Positions 11,207-23,299 of a DNA stretch of 64,000 bases are shown piece after piece. Numbering within the stretch: the stretch's first letter is position 1; each line of letters opens with the position of its first letter. Origin of the DNA: Floccularia luteovirens. Taxonomy: Eukaryota; Basidiomycota; Agaricomycetes; Agaricales; Squamanitaceae. The translations under genes were made by a program, and so were the position numbers. Below the pieces are notes generated by a model, which made no database searches, had not been told where the DNA came from, and saw nothing but the letters and a program-made list of their open reading frames with translations. Location of the stretch: assembly GCA_009739215.1 (NCBI GenBank), contig VSJF01000002.1, forward strand, positions 1,860,001 through 1,924,000, written 5' to 3'.

Positions 11207-14200
11207 TCACAGCCGCAGAGCGGACAGCATCTTCGCAAGAGCGGTAATTTGGCCCCTCTGGACCTTCTTGATTCCATCTCCTTCATCCTTCGGGGAATTA
11301 CCACTTGCCAGATCTGTGGTACTGGTTGAAGCATCTCGTCTGGGATTCTCGGGGGCTTTATGTCCTGTGGTGCCTGCTGGACGCTCATTGATGGTATCGA
11401 GCTTAACATCCTTTGGCTTCCTTGTGCGCGGCTTACGAACGGGGGGTGAACCAAAAATATCACCAACGGGGTTAGGATGTTGTCCACGCGGTAACTGGTC
11501 AAGTTCCCAAGGAACACCACTCATGACTGATGGGAACATTAGCCGTTGAATAAAAAAGAAGCAAGGTAGATCTCACTCTTGATGTTCTTTGGGAGTTTGT
11601 CGTAAGTTGAGTTACTTGACCCCGTGGACGGTTTGACACTAGTTCGCCAACTTGCTGATGATACGCTAGTCGCTGTGGTCGAGATACTCCGGGTACTCGA
11701 GTTGCTATAACGAGTAAAGGCAGAGGTGGAAGTGCCCGCACTTGAGGTAGTGCTTATGGAACTGCGCCAGTTGCCGGATACCATCGAAGATGCACTTGAT
11801 GCAACAGCACGTCCACTGCGGATACTGTGGGGTGAGACGGCACGATCCGACAGCCTGTCTAGATTCCAATTCCCGCCCGGACGACCCGGAGACCTGGTGA
11901 TACCTTGAGCTGGGACAGCTTGGGAAGCTTTAGCACGACGACCTCGGTTCCAGGTGGAATTATCTTCGGCACGAGTTGCGGCAGCAGTTGTAGCGACTGG
12001 GGGCGCGTTCAAACCCATGATCAGGTTCGTAACGTTACTGGCAGTAGTTGACATCGGCTGATGCAAGTTTCCATTATCTGAAGGAGAACTTGTATCATCG
12101 GCGGGCCCTGCAGAATTTGTGATTGATGCAGCACTGTTCCTTCCAAAACTGAGTTTCCATTTTGACGGTTTCTTCGTAACGGGAGTAGCTCGAGGTATAA
12201 CGGGTGAAGTTGTTGATGCAGATGTTAGTTTGGGGGTATTATCGGATGAGAGTAGAGAAGATGGCATAGGATACATTGTGACCGGTTCGAAAGGCTGGTG
12301 TACTTTTTGCGAAGACTTAGTTGAACCTGACCTAAGTGAAGAAGACTTGGATGCTTTGCTGATCTCTCGAGCTAGAGATTGTGATGCAACAGCAAGCGTG
12401 ATCAAGGTTTCATCTTGGGGACTGATGGCAGTAGAACCTTTGCCTTTCCTTGTGCCCCGTTTCCGGTGTTTGTTCGTGGAAGTTGATCGGGAATTCACGC
12501 CGTCTTCAATTTCAAGGTCTTTTCCTTCGGCATCTTCGATTTCACAACACTCCTCTAACTCTGGGTGTAACACAGTCGTTAATACTGACCTTTCTTCTCT
12601 CTCATCCGCAGGGCCAAGGGAAGGAGCTCGAGAAAGCGAGCGGGAGTGGATTGCAGGGGTTCGGCCAGTCGTCGGATTAGCCGAAGGGTGCCTTGAACTT
12701 GGACGATGTGAAATTGGTATAGAAGCAGAGATACGGTGTCCTTGAGTTGAACTATTAGATATCGTACGTTGCATACCATGTCCACCAAGAAGTGAAGGAA
12801 GATTCCTGGACCAGGCACCAAATTCTGACGCGGTGATGCGGGCAGAGTCGTCATTCGGGTCTTCTAACAGACAGAAAACCTTGTTCGCCAGAACCTCGGC
12901 TACAGGTCGAGTCATCCCAGTGAATCGAGATAGAAAGAAATTAATGGGATCTCGACGGAATATGTCAAAAGAAGAGCAAGCTCCTTGAGAGGTATCTGTC
13001 CAAGGGTTGTAGTGGTATAGCCTATCATCGAAACATCAGCCATGGGCTCTTCATGATAAATGAGAGCAGTATACATATTGATCAACACAATTCCCAATGA
13101 CCAGACGTCAGCAGCTCGGGGACGATAGGTGGGAGCAACATTATTTCTGCATTCTATCAAAGAGACAAGTAAATCACACTACACAATCACTGAGATTCAA
13201 GTTTAAGCTTACCATAGCTCATGTAAGGGGCGCTACCGCAATCCATATCAGAAGAGTTGATATCTGTAGTTGAAAGACCAAAATCCGTAAGCTTTACTAT
13301 GACCTTGCGATCCCGTCGACCGTCTGCTGTTGTGGTCCAGCCGTCGGTAACAATAAAGTTTTCGGGTTTGATATCACGATGGAATACCTGTTGAGCATGA
13401 CAAGCTGCTACAGCATCACACATCTGTGAGAACATGGACGAGATAAGACGCAAGCGGGTTCGAGATAACAATTGAGAAGGATGCAGATTGGAAAGAAGAC
13501 TTGGAGTGGGGGGAGTACGAGAGATAGAAATAGCGGAGTCAGAAGAGGGTTGTTTATCAGATTCATAATGATCGCGGGCCTGCTCAAGAAAATAGAACAA
13601 ATCTTCTCCTGGCACATACTCCAGGAGAAGGAGGAGAAATGAAGAAGTCTCGAGAGTGCGATATAACGTTACAATATTCGGGTGCTGCTGCAGAGATTGG
13701 TGGATGGTTACCTATAATAAAGTGTGATCAGAAAAGGTCAACAAAACGACTAAAAATACAAAATACCTCGGACATTTGGGCTGCTAGAGCTTCTTCATCC
13801 AAGTTGGCTTTCGACAGGCACTTGATTGCATACTCACGACCGTAGACGGTATCTGGAGATCGAAGAACGTTGCCATCGACCTCCATGGGTCCGATTGTCG
13901 ACATGTGACCATCCTCAGATGGTGGAGACCAAGAGAGAACCTCGCGGACAAGATAAACAACCGCATAACTGCCACTGCCAAGTCTCCTCACAACCTCAAA
14001 TTCTTTGGCTGGAGGGGCATGATCCAGATGGCTCGATGATGGTGTGGAACCAAAAGATACAAGACGAACAACTTCATTTTGGAGAATATTGCCTTCACCT
14101 ACAAAATCACCGGGGACCAAGACATCCTCTATGGTTGACGGAGAAAGAGAGGATTGCCTGGAATCTGTGTTGAGGTTCGGTTCAGTGGACTGGGAATTTG

Positions 14201-14498
14201 GAAAAGAGAAGCGATTTGAAAGAGGTCGTGATGAAATATATGGACTGCGGGGAAGCTTTGTAGATGTGGTGGATGGAGAAGATGATTCGGGGGAAGGAGT
14301 ATGATTAGTGGAAATAGAAAGAGGTACAGCTGGAGAATTGTGAAGACCTGCAAAAACCGAACGAGAGACAGGGCTTTCTTTCTGAAAACGTTTGTTATTC
14401 AGAAGAGTGTTTGCGAGCCGAGAGGAATCATTAGTGCGGTGGAAATCATTGTCTTTAGAGAGGGAAAGCGGTGGAAGCTGGACGGGATACTGCAACAT
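11207..14498 (-). CDS. Serine/threonine protein kinase, Ran1/Ksp1/Sks1-like
   Basis: This protein kinase has a long disordered N-terminus and C-terminus. The start is taken as the ATG at 14498 (MLQYPVQLPPLSL), because an in-frame stop lies a short distance upstream; an upstream exon is not excluded. The kinase domain shows a Gly-rich loop (RRLGSGSYAVVYLV), the catalytic Lys in YAIKCLSK, HRDIKPENF, DFGLSTTD, and RPRAADVWSLGIVLINM spliced to YNPWTDTSQGACSSFD, then FTGMTRPVAE at the C-lobe end. This resembles the fungal Ran1/Vhs1/Ksp1 nutrient- and meiosis-linked kinases. The tail of roughly 550 residues is Ser/Thr-rich, with a Lys/Arg cluster (KHRKRGTRKGKG). A last intron near 11530-11578 joins the tail to the final exon ending LSALRL. 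The biological target cannot be told from sequence. Confidence 0.87.
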
Positions 14499-15122
14499 GA
14501 GCGGTTGTGCACGCAGAACTGCGAGGATAACGCTGCGGTCTGTTGGGAGAGACAGAGAAAGCAACGAGTCCGTTCAGACGAGACCTGCTTTGAGTCTGAG
14601 GATGTCAAGGCAACGATAACATGCAGGTTGAGAAGGACAATGAGGAGGAAGAGAGCAAAGGAGCGGGAAGAGGACGTCCGGTCGACGTCTGGGAAGGGGA
14701 AGGGGAGATGGGGAGGGGCTGCGAAGTGTACAAACAACCCAAGCGGAGTTTGAAATAAATTATTTATTATTTATTATTGTATTCTACCATGTGCTTCATA
14801 TTTCCTGATCTATCGCACTCCACATGTTTCCGCTTCTCGCTTGCTTCTCGTTCCTTCCCATGCCTTAGCAACCATCTTCATCTTCTCTGCCGTCTTTAGG
14901 TAAATTTATCCATTCATCCACACTGCCCTCAAGCACTGCTTTATATCCCTCTCTCCCTCCACGTGTTCCATCTCTCCTGTTAATGAGGGTCGAACATGCG
15001 TGGTGATACCTTTGTAGTCTACTGTTCACTTGTTTGTATACAGCACCTTGGCAGGGCTTGCCGGATCTCCTGCCGCTTGTCGTATCAATAACCTGTTGTG
15101 TGTGGTCTGCAATGATGGCGAT
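14499..15122. other. Upstream region of kinase gene and downstream region of UTP6
   Basis: The 624 bp hold no supportable gene. The part at 14630-14715 is strongly purine-rich on + (pyrimidine-rich on the kinase strand), as is common around fungal transcription starts. An AT run (TTATTATTTATTATT) lies near 14758-14775. Confidence 0.45.
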
Positions 15123-16646
15123 CTAACCGCCATGCGTTGAATCAGAAACTTTAAGGAGCTGATAAGATACTTTTTCTATTACGAGTCTTTTCAGTCTTCT
15201 AATCAAAAGCTTAAAACCGAACTCACCAGTTCGCCGTCTATCGCCTCCCCAAACATATCCTCTATAAATTTAGAGTATTCTTCAAATCCATCTTCCCGTT
15301 GCCAATCCTCCACGACTTTCTGAAATTCTACGTTGGCGTCATGTAACCGCTCTATAAACTCTCCTTCTGTAAGCCCAGGCTTCACAAATCGAGTAGCTAG
15401 CAACCGCAGCGCTTTAGAGTTTTCAGGGAGAGTTTGACGGAGCAAGTCATATAAATGGTTAACAATATTATTCCTCAAGTCGTCTGACAGTGGGTATTCC
15501 GTAATCAGGGTTTTGAGAGACTCAAAAAGCTCGATTTTGGGTAAGGCTAGAAAATAAACCCATCGCTTCCGTAAGTTTACGGGCACATGACAACAAGGGC
15601 TGAAACTGCAATCGTGCATACCTGAACTCGCGCTGGTCATAACAGACCTAACAATCGCGCCACCTAAAATTTGTCTCCGCGTCGACGCTCCTTCATCATT
15701 ATCCAATTCAGAAAGTTCAATGGAATCTCTTTGTTCGGAATCCGATCCAACCCCTATTATTTTTTCTGTTAAATCTTCTTGTTCCTTACCTTTCCCATTT
15801 GCGCCATTGTCAAAATTTTTTATCCCTAAAACGTCCCAGCGCCGTCGTATACTTTCAATAAAACCCAACTCCATTTTGACATACTCTGTCCATAGCTCAA
15901 TGCTCTCAGGATTTAGCCGAATACCACGTTGCAGAAGAACGCGGGCAGCAGATGGGGATAATTGCTCTAGTTCATGTGCAGCTGCAAGAACATATAAAGA
16001 TGGCTGATTTGGGTGTAATTGAAGTGCTCTGATGGAAAACCATTAGAACAAATTTCTAGGGGATATAAGTATAAGGTGACCTTGCGGTAATTTTACCAAC
16101 AAGGGCCCGGGCGCCTTCGTGTTTCGCAAGTTGAATATATTGTATCCAAAGTTCAATATCAGATTTGAACTTTTTCAAAGCCCTTTCAAAAATGTGGAAC
16201 TGTCGTCGAACGAGTGCATAGTCTGAGATGGTTGGAGGGCCCTTAGGGATATCTGAGAAGATAATGGTTTGAATCGCAGAAAAGAATACAGAAATATAAA
16301 AAATGTTACTTAGACGGGTTATACGCTTTCGACGAAGTTGCTCGAGCCCCATTTCATAAGTGGCATAACGAAGAAAATCTGCCTTTTTCGCGACGCGCCT
16401 TACAAGAGCAGTTTCGAATGCAGTTCGCGTCTTGATTATTTGCTTCGTCTCTTTCTAAAACTCAAAAATTATCACTTCCCCTCCCCCCAACAAAAGCAAG
16501 TAAAAGACGTACTTCAGTAAAAAGATTTCTTTCTACCAAGTCTTTGAGCTCCTGGAGCATCTAAAGCAGAAAGAATGAGAAGAATGATGGGTGCTCATCA
16601 ATGCTCAATGTATACCTGCTCCTGTTGAAACTGAACTCTCTCCATC
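15123..16646 (-). CDS. UTP6: U3 small nucleolar RNA-associated protein 6 (Utp6)
   Basis: Utp6 is a HAT-repeat subunit of the UtpB complex in the small-subunit processome, where it acts in 18S rRNA maturation in the nucleolus. The start is MERVQFQQEQMLQELKDLVE at 16646. Following exons carry TAFETALVRRVAKKADFLRY, GLEQLRRKRI, and the HAT pattern FHIFERALKKFKSDIELWIQY, ITARALQLHPNQPSLYVLAA, and RGIRLNPESIELWTEYVKME. The middle part is acidic and variable. An intron near 15623-15549 restores SALPKIELFESLKTLI. At 15231 a strong GTGAGT donor probably splices to a last exon ending DSTHGG (stop at 15123); read through, the frame would stop at 15203. The match to the Utp6 N-terminal family signature is clear. 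Confidence 0.87.
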
Positions 16647-16813
16647 GTCCGTTATTGTCGCCAGCTGCCAGTTGTTAACCCAAGTAAGTGTTGAAATAAA
16701 AGTCGATGATTTCGATTAGAATCAGTGACCTTTGTGTATTTGGGTGACACCGGGCCGGGTCACACTTTGCTCAGTGCTCCTCGCCACCAAAGTCACAGCA
16801 TCCCGCCGTAATC

Positions 16814-18267
16814 ATGGCCCCCAAACAACATAGAGGCGGGAGCTCAGGGCAAGTTCGTACTCATTCTCGCTCATCATCTGCTACAAGACTTGGCGCAAAC
16901 CTACAGCTAACTCAAAAAGATCCTGCGCCTTCAAAACATGTAGAAAAATCAAAGAAATCAGTACATAACCCCGACGTTTGTTTTTTGTCTCATTCATCAC
17001 CCTTTACTGAAACATTCGCTCTGTTATCTTATAGGCAAATAACAAACAACTACTTCCTAACCACAGAGTGACAAGCGCCCATCGCATACATTCCAAGGAA
17101 CAACTGCATCAGTACGTGTCAAAAAAGCAACTCGCTCCTCATCCCCAGCAAAAGACGAACGGCGCAAAAGCCAAGCCTGGCTTTACACTTTCCGACCGTG
17201 GTGATGATGACGATGAAGATTGGGTTTCGAGTGAAAGCGGTGCAGCCACACCAAATCACAACGATTCAAGTTCAGACACAATTTCAGAAGTCGATACTCC
17301 ACATCCAGCTGTCCAGCCTCAACACGCGACCTCTGATCTTGTCACAGGCTACGAAGGGAATACACCATCACCGCTTCCACGTATAGACACTGTACGACCA
17401 TCTCAAATGGAATCGCTGGCTAAGCATAACGGTTATCCTAAACCTGAAATGGTGAATCATTCCGCTGAGGACTTACAAGCGACTCAATTTCCTCAGCATG
17501 CGACACACATGCAAGAGCAGCAAGGAAAACACCAACATCAATCTTACTTGCATGAACTTGACGGAGCCGAATCGAAGAAGATTGATTCTCCTGATATCCC
17601 TGCACAACCTCAGCATAGTGTCCGGTCTACTGCAAAACGTCCCCCTAATTCTCGCCCTCCATCGACTCATTCACTCTCTAGCCGAGATAATCCACTGCGA
17701 CCTCACCCCTTGATACGCGGACAGTCACATGGGCACAGCGGCCAGATTTCTTTACGCCCTGCACCACTAACACCACTCACAGTAATACCGGATTCAGCTA
17801 TCCCTCATGTTTCCACCTCTCCACCTAGCAGTCTACGCGAGTTTCAACACCATCTAACGACTTCCCCTGTCCTCAAGGTCACACCAATTTCTCCCACTGA
17901 TTCCAGAGCACCAAATGACCGACGTACATCTTTCTCTTCTGCCAAGTCAGCTACCACCCTTCCCTCCCACTCCACTCTATTCAGAGACCCTCAGAAGTAT
18001 CATGAACGACATCGTACACTCTCCACTATATCTTCTTCTTCTTCATCTGCTGCTCTGTCTTCTCTGACTCACTTGCCCACTGTGACACGTCCTCCATCAC
18101 CGCAGTCAATTTCTTTCTTCCCTCCCATAAATCCGCACGTCAACATTGAGGCAATACATCCGCTTCTTCCTGGCCCTTATCTCAATAATCATTTGACTGT
18201 GTTGGTCAGAAGAACTCCCATCAGAGAATCGTTTGATCGTGTCATCCGAGCTAAACAGGCTCGGTAA
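16814..18267 (+). CDS. TCO89-like protein (candidate TORC1 subunit), disordered
   Basis: Exon 1 (16814-16960) begins MAPKQHRGGSS and contains HSRSSSATRLGANLQLTQK. An intron at 16961-17034 leads to a long exon with RIHSKEQLHQY, KPGFTLSDRGDDDDEDWV and SSESGAATPNHND. This acidic DDDDEDWVSSESGAATP block, after a basic Ser-rich N-terminus, resembles the TCO89 domain of the fungal TORC1 subunit; I infer that role from the motif only. The rest is Pro/Ser/Thr-rich and disordered, ending LTVLVRRTPIRESFDRVIRA. The stop at 18267 overlaps a GT donor (CG/GTAAAT), so the true C-terminus may lie in extra exons up to about 18535; an open run ending LLGDGGVH lies there. It is convergent with the nucleoside hydrolase gene. 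Confidence 0.6.
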
Positions 18268-18539
18268 ATTTTTTTTATTGGTATACCTGGATATCACATG
18301 TAGTCCATTCCAAAGGACATCTATATTATTCGGTGATAGCTTCCACTGCAAATATCAGTGTAGGTACTCAATTGAGTATGCGTATAAATCCCGTTTACCC
18401 TTTCCTGCTTGTATATTATTCTCAGCAATTAACTTTCTGATTCATTAGTCACATCCAGCTTCTAATCTTCTTTCTATGGAATCTGACACAAATGGAACAG
18501 TCTTACAGCTTCTAGGAGATGGAGGTGTACATTAATTAA

Positions 18540-20199
18540 TTAACTCAACTGAGGACGACAACCCCATAACCTATCTAGTAAAAAGTGCAACAATGTTTCA
18601 GGCCCAGGTGTTTTCACCACACATAATACTCCCTGTCCGATGTTCGCCTCGGAAGGGGAAGGAGCCTGCTCTATCTCCACCTGTGCCGGGATTATCCTGG
18701 ACCTCTGGATTGTGTCTTCAAGGTCCTGCAGCACACCAGTACGGATGGAACCAGGTGCATATGCGAGTTGTTCACCTCTCCGGTCTACTACCAACATACC
18801 CCGTGTCAGCTCACCGAACCTAAGTAGAAACTAAACAGGGTCTTCCAATGAACAAAAACAGAAATCTCACCTTTCAATATCGAAAACCTTACGTTTCGTC
18901 TGCCAACCAGGAGCGAGCATATTGTTGTCATCAGATGATGGCGGATTTTCGATGGCACACCATACTGCGACAATATCGTGAAGTTCCATTGCGTCTTTCC
19001 CAAATTGAAGCATAACCTCTCTGGTCCTTTCAAGAAAAGAGCTGGTGAAATGAACTAATGGAGATTTCTGATTGGCGTCAGATGGTGTCACTGAGGACAC
19101 GAAAGTCTGATCCACAGACGCCTGATAAACTGGGAACCTTAATTCATGCGGTGTGGTTATGTCCAGTGGTAACAATAAGAAGCGATCAAGGGGTAATAAA
19201 CTTGTGTGATCCTTTTGAATCAGAAGCTCTTTTACAGCGAAAGGATCAGCAAAGAAATTAACTGTGGAGTTTGTTTAGAATACCACCAGTCCATTTACAA
19301 AAAAAGTGTACCCACATTCTGCAACGGGACTGGTGTTACCTGGCACGTCAAGTGCGCCTCCCATGCAAATAATGCGGCCTATTCGTTGATGAATCAGGGT
19401 AGCATCGCTTCGCATGATTTGAGCCAAGTTGGAAAGAGGACCCAGAGCAATGTATGTTACGGTCTTCGCGGGTCTTGACTTGATTATTTCAATAGCCACT
19501 TCAACACCTGACTTTTGTGAAAAGTTGAGTTGAGGATGAATTTCTGTGAGGTGGTTCAAATCGACGTTCAAGTCCGGGTGTCGTTCTGTTATGTTTCCAA
19601 GACCATCTCTTATCAAGGGATAATCAGTCACAAAATATCTTGGGGTGGATAAATATTGACAGACCTCCCATGGAAATATTGTGCACTATGCAGATCGCCT
19701 AAAAGAGGACCACTGCAACCTCTAGCAAGGATAGGCTTCACATCTGGAGAGAAATTAGGAAATTTCTCCTTGAGAGATGGGTTCTGCTCTATGTGACGCG
19801 ATACAGCCTGATATGCTTTGAGAACATTGCGACTTTAAGGCATCGATTAATATTGTGACTACATGCATTGGAGATAAACCGACTATGATGATTCAATATC
19901 TGTATTGCCTTGATAAACGTTTAATTAAGTATGAATGAAATACTACATAACATTAAGACTGACCAAACGAGACAATAAATGCCAAAATTTCTATTTCTGG
20001 TGATGCTAGCGCTAATAATCTGTAACAGGAATTTCATAAACATCCAAGTAGATTCGAAGTTTTGGCATAGCGAACATCGCAATAATGTCATCGACACCAG
20101 GGTCGGTGTCAACTGCAGCAGGCAAGGTATTGCATAAATAACATGAGACAAAGTTCGATACTAACTGATGACCGGGGTACGCTTGATCGATAGAGACAT
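18540..20199 (-). CDS. Inosine-uridine preferring nucleoside hydrolase
   Basis: Enzymes of this family cleave the N-glycosidic bond of ribonucleosides in salvage. The start is MSLSIKRTPVI at 20199. After one intron comes the hallmark metal-binding DTDPGVDDII; a further intron near 20088-20030 joins it to LLALASPEIEILAF. Next come GVEVAIEIIKSRPAKTVTYI, ALGPLSNLA and GGALDVPGNTSPVAE, followed by LLPLDITTPHEL and HDIVAVWCAIENPP, the C-terminal region with the usual active-site histidine. The protein ends RLWGCRPQLS. The spliced length is in the range of eukaryotic members. It lies between convergent TCO89-like and divergent RACK1 neighbours; the start codons of this gene and RACK1 are only 166 bp apart. 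Confidence 0.9.
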
Positions 20200-20364
20200 T
20201 TGTTGGAAATACAGACGAACCCTGTATTAGTAATGGAAATCATGTCATCAAAACTATACAGTTTCTGTCACAGTGGCTGATCACATATCCTAGGCAAAAC
20301 GGGATCAAAGAAAATTAAAGAGAATTTAACCCGTCATTCGCTGTATTGACGACTAGCTCCCATA

Positions 20365-21656
20365 ATGACAGAGTCTCTGCGTTTTCTTGGATCCCTAGAA
20401 GGACACAAAGGATGGGTCACCGCTATTGCCACCTCTTCCGAAAACCCAGATATGATTTTAACGGCATCGCGAGGTACATAACAAATTTAAAACCCATGGT
20501 GCCTCATAAGTAACTGACTGACATCCTAGACAAGACTATCATCGTTTGGCAATTGACTCGTGAGGATGACTCGTACGGTTTCCCAAAGCGAATCCTTCAT
20601 GGCCACAATCACTTCGTTTCTGACGTCGTGATTTCTTCTGACGGACAATTTGCTTTGTCGTCTTCTTGGGACCACACTCTTCGTCTCTGGGATTTGAATA
20701 CCGGTCTTACCACACGCCGCTTTGTCGGGCACACTTCCGATGTTTTGTCAGTAAGCTTCAGTGCTGATAACAGGCAAATCGTTTCTGGTTCTCGCGACCG
20801 AACAATAAAATTATGGAATACACTTGGAGAGTGTAAATATGATATCAAAGATGATGGCCATACCGAATGGTATGTTGTTTTGTTTATTCCTGCTCGGTTG
20901 GTTTCACTCATGTTCGGTATCAAGGGTCTCCTGTGTACGATTTAGTCCCAATGTCATGAGCTCAGTAATTGTATCTTGCGGTTGGGATAAAGTGGTCAAG
21001 GTGAATCCTCACTCTCCTATTTTGTAGCTCATTTTTTTGGCGACATGATGTATTCGAAAAAATATTTGCTACTTCAGAGAGCTGAACGCTCTATGAGACT
21101 ATTATTTTCCACCAAGATCTCTGATCTTCATTTTGGGTTCAAAATCCGTTCATTTCTTTAACTAACTCGTTTGTCAGGTTTGGGAGTTGTCGAAATTCAA
21201 ATTGAAGACGAACCACTACGGACACACTGGATACATCAACACAATATCTGTGTCCCCCGATGGCTCACTTGCTGCTTCTGGAGGCAAGGATGGTATTACA
21301 ATGTTATGGGACCTTAACGAAGGAAAACACCTGTACTCTCTTGAGGCTGGTGATGTCGTCAATGCCCTTGTATTTTCTCCTAACAGATACTGGCTATGCG
21401 CCGCCACAGCAAGCTGTGTTAAAATTTTCGATCTTGAGAGCAAGTGCGTGATTTTACGTATTCACGTAACACAGTCCAATAATCTAATGACTATTCGTTT
21501 AGGTCTATTGTCGACGAACTCAAACCAGCATATACCGATGTACGAGAGGATGCTAGACAGCCTGAATGTGTGTCTATCGCTTGGTCTGCAGATGGCCAAA
21601 CATTATATGGTGGTTTCACCGACAATAACTTACGTGTCTGGACCGTTGTCTCATAA
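20365..21656 (+). CDS. RACK1 / guanine nucleotide-binding protein beta-like (Asc1/CpcB)
   Basis: RACK1 is a seven-bladed WD40 protein on the head of the 40S ribosomal subunit, working in translation control and signalling. The start is [19 protein letters not shown]. Introns lie near 20474-20529, 20869-20928, 21001-21177 and 21443-21502. WD repeats follow one another: [60 protein letters not shown] and [11 protein letters not shown]. The product is full length, about 315 residues, and ends TVVS. The fourth exon boundary (21001-21177) is an unusually long intron that contains a box C/D snoRNA (annotated separately), as in the budding yeast ASC1 gene. Confidence 0.96.
21040..21128 (+). ncRNA. 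U24: Box C/D snoRNA U24 (SNORD24/snR24) in RACK1 intron
   Basis: The 177-nt intron of the RACK1 gene holds a complete C/D layout: C box ATGATGT (21045-21051), a guide AATATTTGCTAC (21061-21072), a C' box candidate ATGAGA near 21093-21098, a second guide CCACCAAGATCT (21109-21120), and a D box CTGA (21121-21124). Both guides equal those of U24 and are complementary to the conserved 25S/28S rRNA stretch with GATCTTGGTGG and TAGCAAATATT, where U24 directs 2'-O-methylation. The D' box after the first guide is degenerate (TTCA), and a CTGA lies slightly further on. Outer ends are approximate because the terminal stem is weak. In Saccharomyces cerevisiae snR24 also sits in the ASC1 intron, so the host-guest pair appears conserved. 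Confidence 0.9.
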
Positions 21657-21780
21657 AAAAATTTATTCGCTTCGTGGCACCTTGCTTTCCCCATGCCCAT
21701 TTTACTGCTACCTGTGTGTCTGTAATGATGGGGGGAATTTTTCACGTCATAAGGCAGATTCATTTGTATTTTTGTGTATG

Positions 21781-22610
21781 CTAAAAGACCACGTTTTGAG
21801 CTTCCTTGATATTCCGTTGCCGTTCCCCATGATTCCATTGATCTAACCCTCCAAAATCGATTTTCATGCCTAGATGTGATATGTCATATTGAAGCTCGCA
21901 GATATGCGCCACCCGAGCACGCCAGCTATCGCCACTTAATGATTTGATTCACCAAAAGGGATAATTTATGATTCTGGACACATGCGATAAAAATGAAAAA
22001 TTGCTTACGTCGCGGTTCCATAAATATCGCCCGCTTGACTGACAACTCGCACAGTTTGATCGGTGTTGGACTGAGAATCATAAATCCATAGATTTTTTCC
22101 AAAGTATACCTCCTGCAAACCATTACTGTCTATCAATGGACTGTGTTCAAGGATGCGTCGTGTGCCAGGCTGAGGTTGTGGGGTTGGCCTGATATCTACA
22201 TCATTGAGAAGTCGTAGAGCAGTAAGGTTTGATATATCCTTGACAAGCGCCCTTTCCTCTTCTGAGTCGAAATTGAGAATTTTGATGATGGGAGGGCTAT
22301 CATCATCTGAGACGCTCGACTCCGCATCAACATCGTCAACATCGTCAACCTCAGGCTGCGACTGTGCGATGCCGGGAACCGACTCCAATTCATCGAAGCT
22401 ACTGTTGTTATTTGGTGGTTCTGTATTTGCGCCACTGGCCATGAGTTTCGCAGTTTCCATAACCTCTTTCTCTCCTTCCTGGAGTTTGATAACAAATTTG
22501 CTCCACGCATCCTCATTGGAGTAATCAGTGCGGATCAGGATTCCCAACTCTTCTCCTTGAAGGTATAGATCAAAAGCGTCGTAATCCCCTGACATACTAT
22601 CTGTTGGCAT
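21781..22610 (-). CDS. DUF6924-like acidic protein
   Basis: The function is unknown. The start is [17 protein letters not shown], with a stop codon just upstream in frame. The N-terminal motif [16 protein letters not shown] matches the pattern I associate with the DUF6924 family of fungal and bacterial proteins (RTD..D..AW). A central acidic linker ([19 protein letters not shown]) is followed by a C-terminal globular part ([20 protein letters not shown]). A GTAAGC donor near 22013 splices over about 75 nt to the last exon, which contains [20 protein letters not shown] and ends AQNVVF. The 3' end lies about 125 bp from the RACK1 stop, in convergent orientation. The family call rests on one motif. 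Confidence 0.65.
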
Positions 22611-23299
22611 CTAAAGTCCTCCAGATATCAGCTTTGCGTTATAAAAAAAACAGCTACGTAAGTAAAGGTGAACGTTTACATCTGGAGAATTCTCGCTGAG
22701 AGTCCGGTCCGTCTGAACCCCAGTGTGAATGTCCCAAAATTCAGCAAGCAAACGTAAGTTCCATTTGCGCCGTCCATAACTTGGGTATTGCGATCTTATA
22801 ACGGGATATCTTTTCTACAGTCGATAGGGTTTCGTGGTAAGTTGTCGGTTAAAAAACAGCGCTGGGATCACTAACCGCCTTGAATTGTACAAATTGTTCA
22901 TGCATCGCAGATATATGTATAGCGCGTAAGCAATCTTCAGATCTTTATAGTAATTGAGTTCTATGAGAAGAAAAAGTTGTCAGGAGGACAAAACTTCCAG
23001 CGGCCCGCGTTGGAGATAACTTACAGTCACGAGGAAAGTGGATGAAAAGTGGCTTTATACTGCTCCAAAGAAGCACTCGCCAGTCAGTGCCATTCAGTGA
23101 GTTCGTAGCCGGTGCTGTAAGTACATATGCAACTAATCTGGGTGCAGCCCTTCTGCACATATTTAGATCATTGGCTACCATGCTATGATTTAAATGCTGT
23201 CAGGTTCCATTCGGCAATGATAGTCATAAATATACACTTCTAGTCCATCCGCTTGTCAGAAAAGCCCCCACTGTATTCTGCACTTCTTAACACTTTTCT
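22611..23299. other. Divergent upstream region (DUF6924-like / MFS transporter)
   Basis: The 689 bp lie between the start codons of two divergent genes. A minus-strand open frame of 78 residues (22945-23181) is present but shows no recognisable motif, so I treat the stretch as promoters and leaders. Leader exons are possible but not demonstrable. Confidence 0.4.

Noticed and set aside
12119..12745. Plus-strand open frame of 208 codons
   Set aside because: It mirrors the low-complexity tail of the kinase gene on the other strand; the kinase frame is supported by its joined domain.
22945..23181. Minus-strand open frame of 78 codons in a divergent promoter
   Set aside because: No motif and no clear continuation; could be a leader exon but cannot be supported.
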